Positions 58,431 to 64,000 of a stretch of DNA of 64,000 bases are shown here, piece by piece (position 1 is the stretch's first letter; every line of letters begins with the position of its first letter). The notes under the pieces were generated by a model, which saw nothing but the letters and a program-made list of their open reading frames with translations, had not been told where the DNA came from and made no database searches. The DNA is from Aristaeella lactis (GTDB lineage Bacteria; Bacillota; Clostridia; Christensenellales; Aristaeellaceae), in contig NZ_CP069421.1 of the NCBI RefSeq assembly GCF_018118585.1, positions 620,001-684,000 on the forward strand, given 5' to 3'. Position numbers and translations under genes: made by a program.

Positions 58431-59480
58431 ATGAGAAAGATCGGCGTATTAACCAGCGGCGGTGACAGCCCTGGAATGAACGCGGCGGTGATGTCTGTTG
58501 CACGAAGCGCCGCGATGTACGGCATTCCGCTGATCGGCATCAAGCGCGGATATAACGGTCTGCTCCGGAAAAGCGCAAACCTGAAGGATGACATGCAGGA
58601 GCTTACGCTGGAACTGGTACTCGATATCGCGGATGATCCAGGTACTTATCTTCGTACGGCGCGATGCCTGGAATTCAAGGAAAAGAAATACCAGGAAAAA
58701 GCTGTAAAAACGCTGAAAAGCATGCAGATCGACGGCCTTGTTGTGATCGGCGGAGACGGAAGCTTCCGGGGAGCACAGGCCCTGTGCGACCTGGGAGTAC
58801 CCTGTATCGGCATACCCGGCACCATAGACAATGACCTGCCCTATACGGAAATGTCCCTGGGCTATGACACGGCTGTCAACGTCTGCGTGGAAGCGATCCG
58901 TAAGATCCGGGCAACCTCCCGCAGCCATGACCGGCCTGCCGTTGTGGAGGTGATGGGACGCCACTGCGGAGATATTGCCCTGACGGCAGCTGTTTCCACA
59001 GGCAGTGAGATTGTGGTGGTTCCTGAAGTGCCCTGGACGGTGGAAGGTGTGGCCATGCAGCTGCAGCGCCAGCTGAACCAGGGGAATTACCGGGCAACGA
59101 TCGTTGTGGCGGAAGGCTGCTGGGAATCCATGGCACCTTTTGACCTGTACAACTTCCTGACATCCCGCGGAAAGCCCTGCTATCCGGAAGAACCTATGTC
59201 TGCGGTACGGTTTGCTTCCGTGATGAAACGCATGTGCGGCATGGTGGAGGCCAGGGCCAATGTGATCGGCTATGTTCAGCGCGGCGCTGAACCCACAGCA
59301 CGCGACAGCGCGTTTGCTTTCGAGGCAGGCAACCTGGCGGTGCGCCTGCTGCGCGACGGTATCAGCAACCAGGTCATCGGCATGCAGAAGGGCAAAGTGT
59401 TCTATATGCCGATCGAAAAGGCACTTAAAAAGGAACGGTATTTCAACCGGCCGCTGTTTGACCTGGTCAATTCGCTGTAA
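58431..59480 (+). CDS. pfkA: 6-phosphofructokinase
   Basis: This 349-aa enzyme makes fructose-1,6-bisphosphate. Motifs: GVLTSGGDSPGMNAAVMSVA (residues 5-24), VVIGGDGSFRGAQALCDLGV with G in the position that favours ATP over pyrophosphate, IPGTIDNDLPYTEMSLGYDT (catalytic Asp in DND), and VMGRHCGDIALTAAV. The protein is about 30 residues longer than the E. coli enzyme, mainly at insertions near 60-90 and 245-265. It is a single gene with its own promoter; no terminator follows, and the infC promoter starts 70 bases downstream. Confidence 0.95.
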   Translation: MRKIGVLTSGGDSPGMNAAVMSVARSAAMYGIPLIGIKRGYNGLLRKSANLKDDMQELTLELVLDIADDPGTYLRTARCLEFKEKKYQEKAVKTLKSMQIDGLVVIGGDGSFRGAQALCDLGVPCIGIPGTIDNDLPYTEMSLGYDTAVNVCVEAIRKIRATSRSHDRPAVVEVMGRHCGDIALTAAVSTGSEIVVVPEVPWTVEGVAMQLQRQLNQGNYRATIVVAEGCWESMAPFDLYNFLTSRGKPCYPEEPMSAVRFASVMKRMCGMVEARANVIGYVQRGAEPTARDSAFAFEAGNLAVRLLRDGISNQVIGMQKGKVFYMPIEKALKKERYFNRPLFDLVNSL

Positions 59481-59551
59481 TCCTGTACAGCCGTATTGTG
59501 ACGGGATAACCGGAACATATATAAAAAGAAAAAAAGAAAGAAAAGAATAGC

Positions 59552-59581
59552 TTGACAGGTGTCATACCGTTGTGGTAATAT
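59552..59581 (+). promoter_or_regulatory. Promoter of the infC-rpmI-rplT operon
   Basis: TTGACA (59552-59557), 18-base spacer, TAATAT (59576-59581) with an extended TGG. TGACAGGTGTCA (59553-59564) forms a short inverted repeat over the -35. Confidence 0.75.
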
Positions 59582-59587
59582 CCCTAT

Positions 59588-59721
59588 GTTCTAAAGCAGA
59601 GGCTTGCCCGTCTCTCACCTTGCGCGGCTCACGCTGCCGGGTTATGGCGCTTTTCCGATCAGGATAAGATGATTCATGAGCGACGGGTCAACAGCCCGCC
59701 GCTCATTTTTGTAGGAGGTGC
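59588..59721 (+). promoter_or_regulatory. Attenuator-type leader of infC-rpmI-rplT
   Basis: The leader ends in a terminator hairpin: GAGCG-A-CGGG (59678-59687) pairs with CCCG-C-CGCTC (59695-59704), followed by ATTTTT. The 5' side of that stem can instead pair with CCCGTC-T-CTC (59607-59616), nine pairs with one mismatch, as an antiterminator. L20 controls this operon in Bacillus through such a leader; the same logic is inferred. Confidence 0.6.
59678..59710 (+). terminator. Leader terminator ahead of infC
   Basis: Nine paired bases with one mismatch around a TCAACAG-type loop, followed by ATTTTTG and, a few bases on, the AGGAGG of infC. Confidence 0.75.
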
Positions 59722-60303
59722 ATGGACATCGCAACCGAACTGATGATCAATGAGGAAATCCGCGACAGAGAGGTTCGCCTGATCGACGAAAACGGTGAAC
59801 AGCTCGGAGTCATGAGTACGCAGCAGGCACTGCAGCTTGCGGAGGAACGGGGACTTGATCTGGCCAAGATCCAGCCTTCAGCGGTTCCGCCTGTGTGCAA
59901 ACTGCTGGATTATGACAAGTACCGCTATGAACAGGCAAAGCGGGAGCGGGAAAACCGGAAGAATCAGCGCGTTGTCGATATCAAGGAAGTGCAGCTGTCC
60001 GCCACCATCGAAGAAAACGATGTGAACACCAAGGCGAAGATGGCGATCCGCTTTCTGGAGAACGGCGACAAGGTTAAGGTATCCATTCGTTTCCGCGGCC
60101 GCCAGATCACCCACAGCGAAATCGGCCTTAAGGTCATGCAGGATTTTGCTGAACGGTGTAAGGATGCCAGCATGGTGGAACGCCGCCCGCTGCTGGATGG
60201 CCGTAACATGATCATGATCCTTGCTCCCAAAGCCGTTAAGGCTTCCTTTGCCGAAAGAAAGGCAAAGAGGGAGAATGCCGTCTCGAAAGAGACGAAGGAG
60301 TAA
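59722..60303 (+). CDS. infC: Translation initiation factor IF-3
   Basis: This 193-aa factor binds the 30S subunit and checks initiator tRNA and start codon. The N-terminal domain reads NEEIRDREVRLIDENGEQLG, the C-terminal domain VSIRFRGRQITHSEIGLKVM. The annotated ATG at 59722 has only three bases between GGAGG and the codon. An in-frame ATC at 59728 is nine bases from GGAGG and lines up residue by residue with the AUU start of Bacillus IF-3, so the true start is probably ATC. Rare start codons are a known autoregulatory feature of infC. It is followed by rpmI and rplT. Confidence 0.95.
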   Translation: MDIATELMINEEIRDREVRLIDENGEQLGVMSTQQALQLAEERGLDLAKIQPSAVPPVCKLLDYDKYRYEQAKRERENRKNQRVVDIKEVQLSATIEENDVNTKAKMAIRFLENGDKVKVSIRFRGRQITHSEIGLKVMQDFAERCKDASMVERRPLLDGRNMIMILAPKAVKASFAERKAKRENAVSKETKE

Positions 60304-60327
60304 ACCGTTGGAAGGAGGACAAAACCA

Positions 60328-60528
60328 ATGCCCAAACAAAAGTCCCATCGCGGAGCTGCCAAACGCTTTTCCTTTACCAAATCCGGTATCGTAAGGCATA
60401 AGCAGATGAACGCCAACCATCAGGTGCGTCTGAAGACCACCAAGCGTACCCGTCACCTGCGGAACGCCGGTGTTGTTGACAACGCTGCTGAAGCCCGGAC
60501 CATTCACAAGTTACTGCCTTACAAATAA
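60328..60528 (+). CDS. rpmI: 50S ribosomal protein L35
   Basis: A 66-aa ribosomal protein starting MPKQKSHRGAAKRFSFTKSG, with the conserved NHQVRLKTTKRTRHLRNAGV and ending LLPYK. The ribosome site AAGGAGG precedes the ATG. Second gene of the operon. Confidence 0.97.
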   Translation: MPKQKSHRGAAKRFSFTKSGIVRHKQMNANHQVRLKTTKRTRHLRNAGVVDNAAEARTIHKLLPYK

Positions 60529-60558
60529 GCCAATTCACCGGCAAGGAGGAAAACAAAC

Positions 60559-60906
60559 ATGGCACGCATTAAGAGGGCCGTTAACGCCCATAAGAGTCGC
60601 CGCAAGGTTATGAAGCTGGCGAAAGGCTACTGGGGAGCTAAATCCAAACAGTACCGCGCCGCGAAAGAACAGGTTGCCCGCAGCCTGCGTTACGCGTTCA
60701 TCGGACGTAAACTCCGCAAGCGCGATTTCCGCCGTCTGTGGATCACCCGTATCAACGCTGCCGCCCGCCTGAACGGCATGAGCTATTCCACGTTCATCAA
60801 CGGCCTGAAGAAGCAGAACATCGAAGTCAACCGCAAGATGCTGGCTGACCTGGCTGTGAACGATGCCGCCGGCTTTGCCAAGCTCGTTGAGATCGCCAAG
60901 CAATAA
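60559..60906 (+). CDS. rplT: 50S ribosomal protein L20
   Basis: A 115-aa ribosomal protein that binds 23S rRNA and represses its own operon through the mRNA leader. It begins [20 protein letters not shown], with [20 protein letters not shown] and [20 protein letters not shown]. The ribosome site AAGGAGG precedes the ATG. A terminator follows at 60914. Confidence 0.97.
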   Translation: MARIKRAVNAHKSRRKVMKLAKGYWGAKSKQYRAAKEQVARSLRYAFIGRKLRKRDFRRLWITRINAAARLNGMSYSTFINGLKKQNIEVNRKMLADLAVNDAAGFAKLVEIAKQ

Positions 60907-60913
60907 TTGCAGT

Positions 60914-60940
60914 AAAAAAGCGCCTTCACGGCGCTTTTTT
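60914..60940. terminator. Bidirectional terminator after rplT
   Basis: AAAAAAGCGCC pairs with GGCGCTTTTTT around TTCAC. The T run is followed by CATATC on the + strand and the - strand gene ends at 60945, so both can use it. Confidence 0.9.
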
Positions 60941-60944
60941 CATA

Positions 60945-61697
60945 TCATTTCAGGGTTCCGTTCACAGCGGGATCCGTTGAGTCAATCCCTGTGAAGCACT
61001 CCGGAAACAATCCGGCGGTGCTTCTTTTTTCGCCCGCGGCTTCCAGGTGGGTCAGATCCCCAAGCTTGGTCATCCGGAAGGAAACTTCTCCGCGGATCCT
61101 TTCCTCCGTCACAATCTCTGTTACGGAAGACGGCAGGCAAAGCGTGTGGTGCCAGAGTACCATGGGAGAGACATCCGTGAGATAGGCCAGGACTGCCATG
61201 GAAATCCCGAAGTGGCAGAACAGGGCCAGGGTAAAATCTTCGTTCTGTTCACAGCGCCAGACAGGGCCGTCCTTGACATAGCCGTATCGTCCCAGCAGTT
61301 CATCAACCCCGTCCGTAGTCTGTTTCCAGATTTCCCGGACATCGCCGCCGGAAAAGGCAGGCGCGTCACACCAGGTGCTAATATCAGTCACGCCGGGAAA
61401 GGCAGTCCAGATCCGGGGCTTCACGTCCCATGCCACGATCCGGCGGACACCTGTTTCCGGATCCGGATAGGAGCCCGTGAATTCACGGAGCCAGGAAAGG
61501 GTTTCAGCATGGCGATTCAGTTTTTCAAGGGTATAGGCAGCGGTGTCCCGCGCACGGCCCAGGGGGGAAACGTAAAAATCGCGGATATCATAATGTATGA
61601 GGCGCCTGCTCAGGAGTTCAGCTTCCACACGCCCCTTCGGTGTGAGGGAATCCACGGTGTAATCAGGTTCCGCATGACGGATAAGAAGAATACGCAA
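60945..61697 (-). CDS. Histidine phosphatase family protein
   Basis: A 250-aa cytoplasmic phosphatase or phosphomutase of the histidine-phosphatase superfamily. The catalytic loop is LLIRHAEPDY at residues 4-13 (His), with the second conserved element SPLGRARDTAAYTLE (arginine pocket) and a second His in ALFCHFGISM. The length and the wide spacing fit broad-specificity family members rather than a true phosphoglycerate mutase. The start is TTG at 61697 with GGAAGG 12 bases upstream. A promoter lies at 61741-61769. Confidence 0.82.
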   Translation of the reverse strand: MRILLIRHAEPDYTVDSLTPKGRVEAELLSRRLIHYDIRDFYVSPLGRARDTAAYTLEKLNRHAETLSWLREFTGSYPDPETGVRRIVAWDVKPRIWTAFPGVTDISTWCDAPAFSGGDVREIWKQTTDGVDELLGRYGYVKDGPVWRCEQNEDFTLALFCHFGISMAVLAYLTDVSPMVLWHHTLCLPSSVTEIVTEERIRGEVSFRMTKLGDLTHLEAAGEKRSTAGLFPECFTGIDSTDPAVNGTLK

Positions 61698-61740
61698 ATC
61701 AAAACACGACCTTCCGGTGAATCATTTCCAGGTGAATCCT

Positions 61741-61769
61741 ATTGTATCTGTTCCGGAAGGCGCACGCAA
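61741..61769 (-). promoter_or_regulatory. Promoter of the histidine phosphatase gene
   Basis: On the - strand TTGCGT (61769-61764), 17-base spacer, TACAAT (61746-61741). Confidence 0.5.
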
Positions 61770-61805
61770 GACAAACAGCAGAGATAAAGCAGTGTTTTTC
61801 ATTGG

Positions 61806-61835
61806 TTGACGGGTTTACGGATTGTAGCATATAAT
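61806..61835 (+). promoter_or_regulatory. Promoter of the serine hydrolase gene
   Basis: TTGACG (61806-61811), 18-base spacer, consensus TATAAT (61830-61835). Confidence 0.75.
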
Positions 61836-61891
61836 AAATAAGATATTGAAAAACAAGATGTGCCGACCCGTTCAAAATGGAGGGGACTTCC

Positions 61892-63316
61892 GTGCTGAAA
61901 AGACTGACGGCATTCCTGCTCGTGCTGGTGCTGCTGGTTTCCTGCATGCAGATTGTACAGGCGGAAAAAGTTCAGACGCTCAAGAAAGGTTCACGGGGGG
62001 CTGCTGTGAAAACACTGCAGACGGCCCTGAAGGACCTGGGCTTTTACAATGGGAAAATTGACGGTGTTTTCGGAAAGGGAACGCGGAACGCTGTCAAAGC
62101 TTATCAGCGGAAAAACGGGCTGAAGGCTGACGGCGTTGCGGGACCGAAAACCCTTGGGAAGCTCTATGCCAAAGCGGATGATGACACGGCGGAGACGCCC
62201 TCGTCCGGATCGGATTTACCGACTGCAGCGGATCCGGCGACCGGTCTTGTCATCCTTCCGGATGAGGTGAACAGCTTCCTGCAGTCCGTTCAAAGAAACA
62301 GCGGCGCTGCATGCGGCACGCTTGTGCTCTCCAAAGAGGGAAAAACATTCCTCACATGGTCTTTCGGAGGCGTTGACGAAGATACCTGCTTCAGGATCGC
62401 CTCCATTACCAAATGGGTGACGGCGATCGGCCTGATGACGCTGTTTGACCAGGGAAAGCTTGACCTGGACAAGGATATCAGTTCCTATCTCGGCTTCAAA
62501 GTACGGAATCCGGCTTTTCCGGATACGCCCATTACAGCCAGGATGCTCCTGACCCATACATCGTCCCTGTCAGCGGATGCGTCAAACTACCATCCGGACT
62601 GGGGAAGGATCGGGAAAAAAGGATATGACCCGATCTTTGATGAATCCGTCGAACCGGGAACCGTTTATATGTACGCGGATTATAACGGGGCGCTGTTCGG
62701 ATGCCTGATTGAAGCCATCTCCGGCAAAAGCGTACAGAACTACCTGAACCAGAAAGTGTTTAAGCCCCTTGGACTGACCGCAGCCTATTCCCCGAAATTC
62801 CTGCCGTCAGGAACGAAGACAAAGGATCTCCTGAAAACAAACGGAAAGGTGCAGATATCCGTACAGAAGGACAGGAACCGGACGTATAACAACAAGGCTG
62901 ATCCGAAGGGGAACAACGGATATACCGTGGGGAAACTGTATATCAACGCGGAGTCCCTGACAAAGCTGGCGCAGATGATGCTCAACGGCGGAACACTGAA
63001 CGGGGTCCGGATCCTGAAAGAAGAAACGGTCAGGCTGATGGAGGCCGACCAGCCGCTGACGGCGGAAAGCCGGTACGGCCTGAGCACGGTCCGGCTGACT
63101 GGATTTGACCGGGGCACCTGGTACGGACACCAGGGCCGGTACAGCGGATTGTCATCGAATATCTATTATCAGCGGGAAACGGGAATTACCATGGCGCTGA
63201 TCATGAACGGATATGACTGGAAGCTGATCGACAACGTGGTGCAGCCGGCTGTGAGCATCCTGACGAACATGGAAAAGCTGGAAACCCTCTGCATCGGGAA
63301 AACAACAGGAAACTGA
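61892..63316 (+). CDS. Lipoprotein serine hydrolase (class C beta-lactamase fold) with peptidoglycan-binding domain
   Basis: A 474-aa exported protein. The signal peptide contains a lipobox LVSC at residues 15-18, so it is probably a lipoprotein. Residues 30-92 form a PG_binding_1 domain (LKKGSRGAAVKTLQTALKDL). The hydrolase domain has SxxK at S171-K174 (ASITKWVTA), YAD at 261-263 in place of YxN, and HxG in WYGHQGRYSG near residue 410. This resembles D-Ala-D-Ala carboxypeptidases/esterases of the class C fold that work on the cell wall. The start was set at GTG 61892, with GGAGGGG six bases upstream; the ATG at 61877 overlaps that site. It is followed by a separate membrane-protein gene. Confidence 0.82.
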   Translation: MLKRLTAFLLVLVLLVSCMQIVQAEKVQTLKKGSRGAAVKTLQTALKDLGFYNGKIDGVFGKGTRNAVKAYQRKNGLKADGVAGPKTLGKLYAKADDDTAETPSSGSDLPTAADPATGLVILPDEVNSFLQSVQRNSGAACGTLVLSKEGKTFLTWSFGGVDEDTCFRIASITKWVTAIGLMTLFDQGKLDLDKDISSYLGFKVRNPAFPDTPITARMLLTHTSSLSADASNYHPDWGRIGKKGYDPIFDESVEPGTVYMYADYNGALFGCLIEAISGKSVQNYLNQKVFKPLGLTAAYSPKFLPSGTKTKDLLKTNGKVQISVQKDRNRTYNNKADPKGNNGYTVGKLYINAESLTKLAQMMLNGGTLNGVRILKEETVRLMEADQPLTAESRYGLSTVRLTGFDRGTWYGHQGRYSGLSSNIYYQRETGITMALIMNGYDWKLIDNVVQPAVSILTNMEKLETLCIGKTTGN

Positions 63317-63367
63317 AGCCGGGACTCCATTGACAGCAGTCAATTAAGTATAAAGGAGTGAAAGCAT

Positions 63368-64000
63368 ATGTTCAGATTCTGGGGAGACGGCTCGCAGGAA
63401 GCCATGGACCTTGTCAATGCCATCCGGGTACGGAGCACAGAGAATTTCAACTGGACTTTCATTTTTATCCTGTCTGTTGTTTTTTATGTCTACTGGACCG
63501 AGATCCAAAAGAAAAATACAGAAGTTGTGTGTGCCGGCCTGGCTCTTTACGGTGTGCACTGGCTGTATGAAATCTGCAACGCGGTGATCGGCAAACTGGC
63601 CGGCTATCCGCTGTGGTCTGTAAGCAACGAATCCACAACCTTCATTCTCCTGATCGGTGTATGCTGGGAGCTTTCGATGATGTTTTCCATCGCGGGAATG
63701 ATTTCCTTCAAGATGCTGCCGCAGGACCGGACAAAGAGATACTTTGCACGCAACGGCAAAGGGGGTATTTCCTGCAAGCTGGCCGGGGCACTGGAGATGG
63801 CGCTGCTGTTTGCGCTGGTGGAATCCTTCCTGGCAGGGACAAGCAACCATTCCTTCATCTGGGTTTACAAATGGTGGGGCGTGATCCCGGTATTCATCAC
63901 GACCTATATTCCTTTCTTTATCGCAAGCAACTATGTTCCGGACCTGGAGCCGCGGAAACGTACGAGGTTCCTGGCGGTCCTGTGGGGACTTGTTGCCCTG
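63368..64000 (+). CDS. Multi-pass membrane protein, unknown (3' truncated)
   Basis: This gene runs off the right end of the window; 211 residues are visible. Start: ATG 63368 with AAGGAG 9 bases upstream. It has a short N-terminus (MFRFWGDGSQEAMDLVNAIR) and then at least five membrane helices: FNWTFIFILSVVFYVYW, VVCAGLALYGVHWLYEI, STTFILLIGVCWELSMMF, ALEMALLFALVESFLAG, WWGVIPVFITTYIPFFIA. I do not recognise the family. The upstream 50 bases carry a small inverted repeat TTGAC-AGCA-GTCAA (63329-63342) that is not an obvious promoter. It may be co-transcribed with the serine hydrolase. Confidence 0.65.
   Translation, partial: MFRFWGDGSQEAMDLVNAIRVRSTENFNWTFIFILSVVFYVYWTEIQKKNTEVVCAGLALYGVHWLYEICNAVIGKLAGYPLWSVSNESTTFILLIGVCWELSMMFSIAGMISFKMLPQDRTKRYFARNGKGGISCKLAGALEMALLFALVESFLAGTSNHSFIWVYKWWGVIPVFITTYIPFFIASNYVPDLEPRKRTRFLAVLWGLVAL

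Noticed and set aside
59588-59721. tRNA gene in the infC leader
   Set aside because: The stems do not fold into a cloverleaf, and the T run and antiterminator pairing fit an attenuator.
63329-63367. Promoter TTGACA/TATAAA ahead of the last gene
   Set aside because: The spacer is only about 13 bases, too short for sigma-A; TTGAC and GTCAA form a small inverted repeat instead.

Overview
The window reads as chromosome of a Gram-positive anaerobe of the Clostridia, with G+C by eye in the mid-50s. The evidence is Bacillota-type gene order (rimP-nusA-rnpM-ylxQ-infB-rbfA-nrnA-truB-ribF; ylxM-ffh-rpsP-khpA-rimM-trmD; infC-rpmI-rplT; comEC-holA), strong AGGAGG ribosome sites, TTGACA/TATAAT promoters often with an extended TGn -10, and several CUT1 sugar importers encoded without an ATPase. 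The glycan genes suggest a gut or rumen fibre degrader. A Christensenellales-like lineage is possible but is a guess.

Left part (1-18100): a sugar-uptake region. An LplB/LplC/LplA-type importer is followed by a NahK-like sugar kinase and a phosphohexomutase on the + strand. A second cassette on the - strand has a GH67 alpha-glucuronidase, a membrane-anchored EEP-family protein, a GH38 alpha-mannosidase, a binding protein, two permeases (one with a large N-terminal extension) and a second NahK-like kinase. Between the cassettes lies a secreted protein resembling the EreA/TIKI/ChaN group.

Middle (18400-37550): an AGCS amino-acid/Na+ symporter behind a terminator-like leader; a YtqB/MnmM-type methyltransferase; then a secreted repeat protein, a eukaryote-type branching enzyme and a GH31 glycosidase in one run. 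The long nusA/infB operon follows, with a promoter embedded in a perfect 13-bp inverted repeat. Glycogen phosphorylase closes the block.

Right part (37550-64000): a divergent pair made of an 81-aa helical protein and a Lys/Ala/Thr-rich histone-H1-like protein; a secreted Ig-like protein; holA/comEC/MBL/barstar; a third CUT1 importer; the ffh-trmD operon; a 1451-aa beta-repeat surface protein; a peptidoglycan-binding protein; pfkA; the infC operon with an attenuator-like leader; a histidine phosphatase; a lipoprotein serine hydrolase; and a truncated membrane protein.

The sugar importers, glycosidases, kinases, mutase, branching enzyme, phosphorylase and phosphofructokinase together describe oligosaccharide uptake feeding glycolysis and glycogen storage. 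I found no tRNA, rRNA, insertion sequence, prophage or CRISPR array. All motif, promoter and hairpin calls were made by eye; no database search was possible.
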